From JAGIBJ01 sp032119795 (lineage in GTDB: Bacteria; Actinomycetota; Thermoleophilia; Solirubrobacterales; Solirubrobacteraceae), in the NCBI GenBank assembly GCA_032119795.1, contig JAUMFO010000041.1, positions 1 to 64,000 on the forward strand: a stretch of 64,000 bases of DNA, read 5' to 3'. A model generated the notes under the pieces. It was not told where the DNA came from, ran no database searches, and worked only from the letters and a program-made list of their open reading frames with translations. The position numbers and the translations under genes are program-made. Positions 8,772-16,938 of the stretch are shown here, piece by piece. Numbering within the stretch: position 1 is the stretch's first letter; each line of letters starts with the position of its first letter.

Positions 8772-9509
8772 GTGGCTCAGAACCCGTTTCTCACGCCGGA
8801 GCAGATTGGCCCCGGCATTGAGAGGGTTGCCCGCCGTCTGACGGAGTTGGAAGGTGTCCTGCCGGCGGCGAGCCAATCAGATTCGACCTCCCACTACGCG
8901 TGCGCTGACGGATCAGATGTGGCGACCACGCAGGCGGCGCTCTTGCACCGCACCGCCGTCGTGTGCGTGGCCGCAAACGTGCTCGCGTGGTCCGAGCGAC
9001 TGCCGCTCACCCGCGAACTCATCCTGCAGATGCACGAAGGAATCTTCACGCCTGTGTTTGGCAACGGGACCCTCGGATATCGGAGCCCGCCGAACCGAGG
9101 CGAGCACTGTGAGGATGATGGCGTCGAGTATCCGATCATGGTCCTGCGAGGAGAGCAGCCGGAACTCGTCGCGAGGCTCGGAGCGCGGTCCAAACAGGTC
9201 GCGAAGCGAGTCCGCAAGACCTGCGAGGCGTTCGAGCTGGCCGTTCCTCACGCGCTGGGCGACATCGACGATGCGGCGCTCACCCTTGCCCAGCTCTACG
9301 TGCGACTCATTCGGATCCACCCGTTTGTCGACGGAAATGGACGGACTGCTTGGGCGGCGATGCAGTTCGCTGCCGGAAGAGTGGGCTTTCCGTTCGTTCA
9401 GTCGACCCCGACGCTGGAGGCCCGACTGGCGCTCGGCGACGCAATACGAAACGGGAACAACATCGGTCGACTGGTCGACCACATCAAGGATGCCGCCTGG
9501 CACCAATAG
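8772..9509 (+). CDS. Fic-domain protein, probable AMP transferase
   Basis: 245-residue Fic/DOC protein. The active-site loop HPFVDGNGRTAW (183-194) has the catalytic His183 and the GNGR anion-binding turn, but the last arginine of the canonical HxFx(D/E)GNGRxxR motif is Trp194. Fic enzymes usually transfer AMP to a hydroxyl side chain of a target protein; loss of that arginine often alters activity or nucleotide use. No clear inhibitory (S/T)xxxE(G/N) helix is seen within the protein. The start is GTG 8772, with a TAGCGT -10 box at 8758-8763, 8 bases before it. It stands divergent from the HTH gene. Whether it is a toxin, an effector or an inactive relic cannot be decided from sequence. Confidence 0.85.
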   Translation: MAQNPFLTPEQIGPGIERVARRLTELEGVLPAASQSDSTSHYACADGSDVATTQAALLHRTAVVCVAANVLAWSERLPLTRELILQMHEGIFTPVFGNGTLGYRSPPNRGEHCEDDGVEYPIMVLRGEQPELVARLGARSKQVAKRVRKTCEAFELAVPHALGDIDDAALTLAQLYVRLIRIHPFVDGNGRTAWAAMQFAAGRVGFPFVQSTPTLEARLALGDAIRNGNNIGRLVDHIKDAAWHQ

Positions 9510-9587
9510 CCCGAGGGATCTTAAATCGGGCGACTCAAGGCCTTGCATGCGAACACCGATTAGGATTGAGTAGCGCGAGGAACGCTT

Positions 9588-9803
9588 ATGTCACCTTGGA
9601 TTTCCACTGGGCCCGACGCACAAGGCGGCGTAGGTCCTCTCACGATGATGCACCACGGCAAGGCAATTAGCCTGGCTTCGGATATCGGCGCGCTCAGCGT
9701 TTTGCATGGGGCCTTGCAGTCCGCGATTGCGGCGCCCGACGAGGCCGCCACCGCCGAGAGCGCCTACCAGCGCGCACTCGACGCCTTGAGTTCCGGCTCG
9801 TAG
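9588..9803 (+). CDS. small hypothetical protein
   Basis: 71-residue protein not recognised. It has a good ribosome-binding site (GAGGA, 7 bases before ATG 9588) and an alanine-rich helical C-terminal half. The N-terminal part (MSPWISTGPDAQGGVGPL) is short and polar. It follows the Fic gene by 78 bases on the same strand. It could be a Fic-associated small protein, but nothing in the sequence proves that. Confidence 0.5.
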   Translation: MSPWISTGPDAQGGVGPLTMMHHGKAISLASDIGALSVLHGALQSAIAAPDEAATAESAYQRALDALSSGS

Positions 9804-9806
9804 CTG

Positions 9807-10349
9807 TCAGTTCAAGGCTGGCGGCTCGGAGGAGCAGATGCCTGCGTCGGCCGTACCCGCCAGTTCGGCGGGCTCCGGCACGTCGCGGGTTGCGGCCCTA
9901 GCGCCCCAGGCGACGCGGCGCCGACCCCGGGATCTTCTCCAGCGGCTCATCGGGAGCGTCCGGAAGATCTCGGCGATCCGGTTAGCCCGCTCGTGACGGA
10001 AGCGTTCGACCTCCGACCGCGCGATGCGCCGGTGCGTGCCGACCCGTTCGAACGCGAGCCGACCGTCGTCCATGAGCTTGCACAGATGCGTGCGGCTCAT
10101 GCAGAGCTCCGCCGCTGCGTCCCTAGGCCGGAGCCGCGGATCGCCGACCGTGACCGTGATCTCGTGGCCGCTCGCAGCAGCGCCGGCCAAGACCTCGAAC
10201 AGGTGAGCGAGCTCGGGCGGGATCGGCAGGTCCGAACCACTGGGGGTGCGCAAACTTGCGCCCTGCTCGACCTGGGGCGCCGCTACGACGCCCCCTGCCG
10301 CAGCCTGCTCATGCTCGGGGAGAGTGATTTTCTCAATGGTGCCCGTCAT
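9807..10349 (-). CDS. HTH (excisionase-type) antitoxin-like protein, possibly frameshifted, without a toxin
   Basis: 180 residues from ATG 10349, which has a GAGGAG ribosome-binding site. The centre carries a MerR/excisionase-type helix-turn-helix (RPRDAAAELCMSRTHLCKL, then FERVGTHRRIARSEVERF) like the antitoxins usually paired with PIN-domain toxins. After RIAEIF the reading becomes arginine-rich and unlike the family. In the neighbouring frame the DNA reads DAPDEPLEKIPG... and stops at 9898-9900, which looks like a more natural C-terminus. A one-base loss is therefore suspected near 9945. No PIN or other toxin gene follows. It is either an orphan antitoxin or a decayed one. Confidence 0.55.
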   Translation of the reverse strand: MTGTIEKITLPEHEQAAAGGVVAAPQVEQGASLRTPSGSDLPIPPELAHLFEVLAGAAASGHEITVTVGDPRLRPRDAAAELCMSRTHLCKLMDDGRLAFERVGTHRRIARSEVERFRHERANRIAEIFRTLPMSRWRRSRGRRRVAWGARAATRDVPEPAELAGTADAGICSSEPPALN

Positions 10350-10518
10350 CGGTGGGCTCCTCGATACTCGGTGGCGCGGCGCTAAGTGCCGCAAGCGCCG
10401 CAGAGGTGGACCTACGTCGGAGGCCTCCGCGACCGCGCTGAGGATCTGGGTGTGCTCGTCTTGGTCCGAAGCATTCATCGCCGCGATCCCGGCCAGTCGC
10501 TGGTCAAGCTAAGGCGAC

Positions 10519-10827
10519 GTGGCCGCGGCAGCCGGAGCCCCCAAAGGAGCCCAGGCCTTGGGCACGTGGCTGCTCACCAGCGAGCGCAACATTCCCAACA
10601 TGCACCGGGTCCTGAAGACCACCGGCGAGCTCGGCGGCGGTTGGAGTCCAGCTGAGGACGGACTTCCCACCACCGCTGGCGGCGTCCATGCCCTGCTGGC
10701 GGACGAAGGCGTCCCGTTCGATCCGAAAACCGGCCGAGCGACCAGGGCGCCCGATGGCGAAGTAGCGGCGGGTGATGAGTTCCTGCGTCTCATAGCACGA
10801 GGGTGCGATCTCACCGGACTGCGGTAG
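10519..10827 (+). CDS. hypothetical protein
   Basis: 102-residue protein of unknown function starting at GTG 10519, with AAGGCGA about 4 bases upstream. It is soluble and has no recognised domain. It ends 9 bases before the start of the broken restriction gene on the same strand, and its stop codon forms part of that gene's -10 box. It could be a remnant of an accompanying gene. Coding status is moderately supported. Confidence 0.4.
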   Translation: MAAAAGAPKGAQALGTWLLTSERNIPNMHRVLKTTGELGGGWSPAEDGLPTTAGGVHALLADEGVPFDPKTGRATRAPDGEVAAGDEFLRLIARGCDLTGLR

Positions 10828-10836
10828 CTTCGCGCC

Positions 10837-12038
10837 GTGCCCGATGTTCCATCACACCACCTGCAGATCGGGCAGATCCTGCGGTACCCGAAGCTGCACG
10901 CCGACGGCGCGCCCCCGACGACGGTCGATGGGCTGGTGAACTTCTACGCCGCGACCGCCAGCTCGAGCAACAAGGCGCTCCGGCTTGAAGCTGGCATCAA
11001 CCAGCCGGCCGCCGTTGCCGCACCCGATGGTTCGCGGGTCGCCGTCCTCGCGCTTGCGACGTCACCCAACAAGGTTGGTCGGGACTCCACTCCATGGCAG
11101 GACATCTACGACACCGACAACGGCTACGTGCGGTACTTCGGCGACAACCGCTCACCCGGAGTCGATCCCGCGACCACGTTGGGAAACCGTCGCCTTCTGG
11201 CGCAGTTCGATCTCCACCATGCGCCTTCAGTCGAAGAACGGATGAGGGCGGCACCGATCACGTTCTTTCGTCGCGTGCCGCAGCAGGCCGAGCCAAAGGA
11301 TTCCTGAGGTTCGAAGGCTTTGGGGTGTTGCGTTCGGCCGAGCGCGTGACGCAACCCGGCGACGCTGGATTCTTCACGAACTACGTGTTCGAGTTCGTGC
11401 TGCTCAGCTTGACTGCCGAGAACGAACTCTTTGACTGGTCTTGGGTGAACGTCCGCCGCGAGACCGCATCAACGGTCGCCGACGCATTCGAAGCGGCACC
11501 GCAGGCGTGGCGTACGTGGGTCAAAGAGGGTGACGTCGCGCTCCCGCGGGTTCGGCGTTACGTCGCTAAGCGCTCGATCACGTCGAGCCTCGAGCAGAAG
11601 CCGCCAGACGGCAGCCAGGCGAGGCGGACGCTTGAAGCGTTGTACGCGTTCTACAAAGGGCGCGAGGTGCAGTTCGAAGCCATCGCCGCTTGGGTGACCA
11701 GCCGCATGCTGGCCGGCTCAGGCACCTACAGGCCGCTTGGCATCACCCGCGCCGGCGGCGACGGCGGATTCGACTTCGTTGGCCGGCTCAGTCTCGGCGA
11801 TGCGTCGTTTGGCGCCGTGCAAGTCGTAGTCCTGGGACAAGCCAAGTGCGAGCGCCTCGACGCTCCGACGAACGGGCACCACGTCGCCCGAACCGTCGCC
11901 CGTCTTCGTAGGGGCTGGATCGGGGCCTACGTCACGTCGCGCCACCCAACGGTACGAGCCGGCCACGATGGCGAGGACGAACCAGGGCATGTCCTAGCGG
12001 CCCAACTCGCTGATCACCGGCCGGACCGCTGCTTCTAG
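10837..12038 (+). pseudogene. broken Mrr-like restriction endonuclease
   Basis: Two overlapping frames make one protein. Frame A (10837-11307) gives the N-terminal part, with WQDIYDTDNGYVRYFGDNR and GNRRLLAQFDLHH as in AspBHI-like restriction enzymes. It ends prematurely after FFRRVPQQ. Frame B continues at about 11285 with AKGFLRFEGFGVLRSAERVTQ and reaches the Mrr-type nuclease core GDGGFDFVG...LGQAKC (D-x(n)-QxK) near 11757-11850. After GWIGAYVTS the sequence no longer resembles the family, and the frame runs 45 bases into the convergent DUF4268 gene. Both a frameshift and loss of the C-terminus are thus indicated. The GTG start has a TAGCTT -10 box 6 bases upstream. Such enzymes cut modified DNA; this copy should be inactive unless a sequencing error is responsible. 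Confidence 0.7.
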
Positions 12039-12953
12039 GCGCGCCATCGAATCCAGCATCGAGCGGTGCAGTTCCGGCCATGCGTCGACGTCGTCGAGCC
12101 CCTGCTCCCATCCTCGCGCGACGATCTCGCACTTCTTGACTTCTGGCTTCAGGTTCCAAACCAGCGGGGCCCCGAAGCGTGCTTCGATGGCTGACTTCCG
12201 ATCGAGGAGCTCAGCGAACAGCCGCTCGTTGCGTTCCTTGTCGCCGGTTTGGATGAGGAGACCGACGTCGGCGCTCGTCTTGCGCACGCGGTAGTGGAAG
12301 ACCATGCCGCTGATCCCCGAACCAGCGTCGAGCCAGTTCTCGATCACCGGCGACACGGCGCTATGCGTATGCGGCCCGTCTGCGGCGGCCAGGAGTCCCG
12401 TCCAAAACTGCTCACGCTGGTGATGGCGTTCGCTGCGCTCGCGCTGCTGGTCGCCCGCCTCTTTGAGGCTCTCCGTTGGCCCGGTAATCAGCGTCAGGAG
12501 CGGCGCGGCGGCCGAGTCGCCGATTCGAAATGCCTCGAGCTTGAGCATGTAGAAGTCGACGTCGCGTGATTTGTTGAGCCACGTCACAGCAGCAATGTGT
12601 TCCGGGCGAGGTTCTTTGACAATCCAAATGGCGGCCGCCGCTTGCTGCATGGACAGGTACGTGATGAGCTTGCCGAGATGATCGTGGTCGCTCCGCTCCA
12701 GCTGGTTCTCGATGATCACCGTCCGCTCGTGCTGGTCCGTCGCAACGAGATCTACCGAGAAGGCCCCCGCGGCCTGCTCGCGCTTGACGTCGCCGAGCGT
12801 TAGGTCGACGAGTTCGCCAAGAACATCAATGTTGTCTTCGAGCCAGACCGTGAAGTCATGCGCCTCGTGACGCCAGACCTCACGGAGCGGGACGGCTTGC
12901 AGCCTGCCAATGCCGGCCCAGCGGCTGCTTTCCGAAGAATCCACGGTGCCCAT
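11994..12953 (-). CDS. DUF4268 protein with PD-(D/E)XK-like N-terminus
   Basis: 319-residue protein. The N-terminal half has a nuclease-like strand pair, FSVDLVATD...TVIIENQLERSDHDHLGKLITYLS, in which the lysine of ExK is replaced by Q (ENQ). The C-terminal half (from about 185, QREQFWTGLLAA) is the DUF4268 domain. I start at ATG 12953, which has GGGAG 5 bases upstream, rather than GTG 12965. It lies 20 bases after the hsdR stop and is the last gene of the type I operon. Such genes are common riders of type I restriction loci; the precise role is unknown. Confidence 0.75.
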   Translation of the reverse strand: MGTVDSSESSRWAGIGRLQAVPLREVWRHEAHDFTVWLEDNIDVLGELVDLTLGDVKREQAAGAFSVDLVATDQHERTVIIENQLERSDHDHLGKLITYLSMQQAAAAIWIVKEPRPEHIAAVTWLNKSRDVDFYMLKLEAFRIGDSAAAPLLTLITGPTESLKEAGDQQRERSERHHQREQFWTGLLAAADGPHTHSAVSPVIENWLDAGSGISGMVFHYRVRKTSADVGLLIQTGDKERNERLFAELLDRKSAIEARFGAPLVWNLKPEVKKCEIVARGWEQGLDDVDAWPELHRSMLDSMARLEAAVRPVISELGR

Positions 12954-12973
12954 GCCTGCTCCCACTCTTCTCG

Positions 12974-15900
12974 CTACGCCGCGTCGGCACTATCGCCGTC
13001 GCCCTTGCGGAACGTGTCCCACATCGCCCCGAAAATCGTCTTGGTGACGCGCTCGAGCATCTCGTCGCTGTCGGTCAGCGCCTTGAGGAACGCGGTCTGA
13101 TGGCTCACGTCGTGAGCCTCGTCGAGCACCGCGGTCACGACGACGCCATCCCGGCCGCGAACGAAGTCATCGCGATCGTTGGAATGGGCCTGCGCGCGAA
13201 GACGGTCGTGGTCTTCCTTGGTGATGCGCTCGCCGACCGCCCTGAGGACGCTGGCGACCTGGACTTCATCGATCTCCTCGCCTTCGCCGAGCATCTGGCG
13301 ATAGCGCTCGTTGAACGCCTCAACAAGTTCCTCTAGCGCGCTCTTGGCGAACTCGGCGCGGCGTCCGCCGCCGGCGTCGAAACCGCGCAGCGGCTCGACC
13401 TCATCAGCACCCAAGGCGACCCGTTCGCTACCCAACTCGCGCAGCGTGTAGCCGGTGAGCTTGAGCGGCAGCTCCTCGATTGGTGGGGGTGGTTGGTCGC
13501 GCAGCCGCGGCAACAGGACCCGCACGACCTCGTACAGCGTGTGCGTTCGGGGCGCTACGTATGGCAGCACGCTTGAGAGGAATGCGTAGTAGCGCTCGAA
13601 GCGAGTGGCTTCGTCGATAAAGGCGTCGTAGTCCTCCGACCGATCGTCGCCTTCACCACGCAGGCCGCGAGCTCGATCGAAGGGCAGGTTGGTGGCTACC
13701 GACAGCAGCCCGTGGATCTTCTTCCGTTCCGCTTCTGTCCCCTTCGAGAGATCTCCGGCACGGACGATCGCAGCCATAAATGCGTCGATGTCAGTCTCGG
13801 TGATCACGTGGCGATCCATCAGCGTCTGCTGCGCGTCGTCGAGCGCGTTCAAGTCGAGCGGCACAGCCTCCGTCCGCCCGTAGTACGGCTCAAACGCTTC
13901 GCGGAGGCTCTCGGCGCTGTTCTCGAAGTCGAGGACGTAGACCTCGCTCTTGCCGCTATGCGCGCGGTTGAGCCGTGACAGCGTCTGCACGGCGTTCACG
14001 CCTGAGAGGCGCTTGTCGACGTACATTCCGCAGAGTTTCGGCTGATCGAAGCCGGTCTGGTACTTCTCGGCGACGACGAGGATTCCGAAACCGTCGCGGT
14101 CGAAGTGCTTCGGCAGTTCAGACTCGGGAAGCGGGCGGCCTTTGTTCTCGTCAGCGTTGAGCGTCGGCTCGGTCCACTTTGCCCCGCGGTTGAGCGCTTC
14201 GGCGTGGCTGATCTCAACCTCGCCAGAGAACGCAGCAAGCACGCGGACGTCTTTGATCTTCGCTTTGTGGACGTAGGCGTCGAGCGCGATCTTCCACTGC
14301 ACGGCGTCCTCGCGACTGGAGCAGACGACCATCGCCTTCCCCTTGCCTCCGAGCAGCGGCCGGACCACCTCCTGGTAGTGGCGGACCACCACCTCGGCCT
14401 TTTGCTCCTTGAGGTACGGGTGGAGCGATACGAAGCGCGCGATCCGCCGCGATCCTTGGCGGGAGTCGACCTCGAGTTCTTTTCCGGCGGCCGTCTCGAT
14501 CTCGTAGAACTGCTGGTACGTCGTGACGTTCCTCAGCACGTCGACGATGAACCCCTCTTCGATCGCCTGGCGCATCGAATAGGTGTGGAACGCCCGCGGA
14601 TTGCTCTCGGGCCCCTCGGGCGCCTGCTCCCCAAACAGCGAGAGTGTTTTGCCCTTCGGGGTGGCGGTAAACGCGAAAAACGACAGATTGGGTTGCGGTT
14701 GACGCGCTGCGAGTCGCTTGAGGAGTTCCGCCGGCGTGCCGTCGTCTTCGTCGTCGAGATCAATATCGGCCTCAGTGAGCGACCCGATGCCTTCTTTGAG
14801 CGACGCCGCGGCCTCTCCTGTCTGAGACGAGTGCGCCTCATCGACGATCACGGCATAGCGCCCCGACTTCAGCGCCTGATCGCCTTCGAGCGCCTTGAGC
14901 AGGTACGGGAACTTCTGAAGCGTGGAGACGACGATCTTGACCGCATCCGAGAGCAGAGCATCGCGCAGCTGCTGCGAGGTCCCGGTGATCGACTGGACGA
15001 CTCCGTCGGTCTGCTCGAACTGCTCGATCTGAGCCTGCAGCTGACGATCCAAAACGCGTCTATCGGTGATCACGACGACCTTGTCGAAGATCTTCTCGTC
15101 GGCGTCGTTGTAGAGCGCCGAGAGTTCGTGTGCGAGCCATGCGATCTCGTTGGTCTTGCCAGAGCCAGCGGAGTGCTGAATCAGGTAGTTGCGCCCTGGG
15201 CCGCGAGTTCGGGCACTCGCAGCGCACTTGCGAACGACGTCGAGCTGATGAAAGCGCGGGAAGATCGTCAGCGGCACCGTCCCTTTCGGTGCGTCTGCGT
15301 CGGGCTGCTGCACGTGGACGAAGCGCTGGATCAGGGCGAGCCACGCGTCGCGCTCCCAGACCTGTTCCCAGAGGTAGCTCGTGGCGTGGCCGTCCGGTGA
15401 GGTCGGGTTACCTTTGCCGCCCGGCTCTCCTGGGCCAGCGCTGCCCTGGTTGAACGGAAGGAAACGAGTCGCCTCGCCGGCAAGACGGGTCGTCATCCAT
15501 GCTTCATCCGCGTCGGCGGCAAAGTGGACGAAGGCCCTGCGTCCGAGAAGCACGTTCTTCGGGTCTCGCTTGTACTTGTACTGGTTGATCGCGCGGTCGA
15601 AGTTCTGACCCGTCCATCGGTTCTTCAGCTCGGCGGTGGCCGTCGGGATGCCGTTGACGAACAGCACAAGATCAATCGACTCTCCGGTGTCGGCAGCGAA
15701 GTACACCTGCCGAACGACGCGCAGCACGTTGGCTCGGTAGAGCGCGTCCGTCGCCGGATCCAGTCCATGCGCCGGTGGCGGCTGGAACGGTTTGAACTTC
15801 ATCGACGCCTCAAGGAAGCCGTCGCGCAACACAGCGATGCTGCCTCGAACGTCGAGCTGCGAGGCGAGGCGCTTGAGGAGGCGAGCCGACGCGGCGTCCT

Positions 15901-16096
15901 CGCTCCCGGCGACCTTGACCAGCCGGTCCCACTTCTTCGTGTGGGTCTCGCGCAGAAACGCGATCGCGTCCGCGGAGTAGACCCCGAGGTCGCGGTCGTA
16001 CTCCGCCGAAACGCCTTCTACCCAGCCGAGTCGCTCAGTCGTCAGCTCCGAGACGATCAGTCCCTCGAAGTACGACTCGGATTGTTGGTCGAGCAT
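12974..16096 (-). CDS. hsdR: type I restriction enzyme, R (HsdR) subunit
   Basis: 1040-residue restriction subunit, which combines DNA cleavage with ATP-driven translocation. The N-terminal nuclease core is D142...E156-L-K158 (ATAELKNRW) followed by the QYKYKRDPKN segment. The SF2 motor has Walker A HSAGSGKT at 308-315, DEAH at 419-422, and motif III FTATPKGKT near 480. The C-terminal third is helical and would contact the methylase. The length is normal for HsdR and no break is seen. The ATG overlaps the stop of the GIY-YIG gene by one base (TGATG), so the two are translationally linked. All catalytic motifs are intact, so the system should be active. Confidence 0.95.
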   Translation of the reverse strand: MLDQQSESYFEGLIVSELTTERLGWVEGVSAEYDRDLGVYSADAIAFLRETHTKKWDRLVKVAGSEDAASARLLKRLASQLDVRGSIAVLRDGFLEASMKFKPFQPPPAHGLDPATDALYRANVLRVVRQVYFAADTGESIDLVLFVNGIPTATAELKNRWTGQNFDRAINQYKYKRDPKNVLLGRRAFVHFAADADEAWMTTRLAGEATRFLPFNQGSAGPGEPGGKGNPTSPDGHATSYLWEQVWERDAWLALIQRFVHVQQPDADAPKGTVPLTIFPRFHQLDVVRKCAASARTRGPGRNYLIQHSAGSGKTNEIAWLAHELSALYNDADEKIFDKVVVITDRRVLDRQLQAQIEQFEQTDGVVQSITGTSQQLRDALLSDAVKIVVSTLQKFPYLLKALEGDQALKSGRYAVIVDEAHSSQTGEAAASLKEGIGSLTEADIDLDDEDDGTPAELLKRLAARQPQPNLSFFAFTATPKGKTLSLFGEQAPEGPESNPRAFHTYSMRQAIEEGFIVDVLRNVTTYQQFYEIETAAGKELEVDSRQGSRRIARFVSLHPYLKEQKAEVVVRHYQEVVRPLLGGKGKAMVVCSSREDAVQWKIALDAYVHKAKIKDVRVLAAFSGEVEISHAEALNRGAKWTEPTLNADENKGRPLPESELPKHFDRDGFGILVVAEKYQTGFDQPKLCGMYVDKRLSGVNAVQTLSRLNRAHSGKSEVYVLDFENSAESLREAFEPYYGRTEAVPLDLNALDDAQQTLMDRHVITETDIDAFMAAIVRAGDLSKGTEAERKKIHGLLSVATNLPFDRARGLRGEGDDRSEDYDAFIDEATRFERYYAFLSSVLPYVAPRTHTLYEVVRVLLPRLRDQPPPPIEELPLKLTGYTLRELGSERVALGADEVEPLRGFDAGGGRRAEFAKSALEELVEAFNERYRQMLGEGEEIDEVQVASVLRAVGERITKEDHDRLRAQAHSNDRDDFVRGRDGVVVTAVLDEAHDVSHQTAFLKALTDSDEMLERVTKTIFGAMWDTFRKGDGDSADAA

Positions 16097-16938
16097 CAGG
16101 TTTCGTCAAGTTCCAGGCGGGCGCGAAGATCAGCGAGGGTGGTCTCTCGACCAACGACCCGCCACGTAGTCCATCCATTCGCCGCGGCCACGTCAAACCC
16201 CTTGATCGCGGCCATGCTCGGCGACTTGTAGGAGACCCCGTCCATCAACAGGTTTCCGCTCGCCAACACCTCTGCTTCTAGTCTCTTCGTCTCACCAGTG
16301 ACCCGAGCCTTCCGCGTCGCCTCGAGCCGGGCCCCGGCACTCAACAACCCGGCCGCCAGCAGGTCAGCGACGGTTCCGGGGATGCGCATCGGGGAGGCCC
16401 CTGTGGTCTCTTCTTCGCTGCTGCCCTCGTCCGCCGGCGATGCGACGGTCAGGCCAGCGACCTTCAGCGCCTCCAAGATCGTTTCCACGAACGCATCGAG
16501 CGATGTACGGGCATACGTCGGGAGCGTCGTGTCGTGGTCGCGCTTCCCTTCGACGACGATCACACCTGGGCGCTCGCGTAGCTCGCTCGCGAGCCGGCCT
16601 TCCAAATAGCCGATCTCGGCGGAATTGAATCCTGCGTGTGTGTCGCGGATGACAGCGACGCCCCGCCACCACGCCAGCGGCGGCTGGCGCACATGCTGCT
16701 GGAGTCGAGATCTCAGCTGCACCGCCTGCCCCACCCGAACCTCAAGCGGAGCGCCGTAGGCCACCGCGCCGAGCAGCACGTAGACGCCCGGCTGGTCCCA
16801 GCTCTCAGCGTCGAGCTTGCGCACGCCGTCGCGCGTGACCATTGCGATCCGAAGGGCGTGGAGGTCGAAGTCGAACCTCAAGGGCGCGTCGACGCCGCCG
16901 GGGATCTGCACGCCGGCGGTGAGCAACGAGACGCTCAC
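16096..16938 (-). CDS. GIY-YIG nuclease-like protein with DUF4357 domain
   Basis: 280-residue protein embedded between hsdS and hsdR. Residues 50-115 form a GIY-YIG-type fold: GVYVLLGAV as the first motif, RVGQAVQLRSRLQQH as the YIG-to-Arg helix, and EIGYLEGRL carrying the expected glutamate. The first motif is GVY and the second VG, so catalytic competence is uncertain. The C-terminus (about 225-275; LLMDGVSYKSPSMAA...NGWTTWRV) matches DUF4357, a small domain often attached to restriction-associated proteins. The GTG start overlaps the hsdS stop by 4 bases (GTGA). It may nick DNA or act as a regulator of restriction. Confidence 0.78.
   Translation of the reverse strand: MSVSLLTAGVQIPGGVDAPLRFDFDLHALRIAMVTRDGVRKLDAESWDQPGVYVLLGAVAYGAPLEVRVGQAVQLRSRLQQHVRQPPLAWWRGVAVIRDTHAGFNSAEIGYLEGRLASELRERPGVIVVEGKRDHDTTLPTYARTSLDAFVETILEALKVAGLTVASPADEGSSEEETTGASPMRIPGTVADLLAAGLLSAGARLEATRKARVTGETKRLEAEVLASGNLLMDGVSYKSPSMAAIKGFDVAAANGWTTWRVVGRETTLADLRARLELDET

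Noticed and set aside
14105..15400. 431-residue frame opposite hsdR
   Set aside because: Shadow of the restriction subunit, with no domain.
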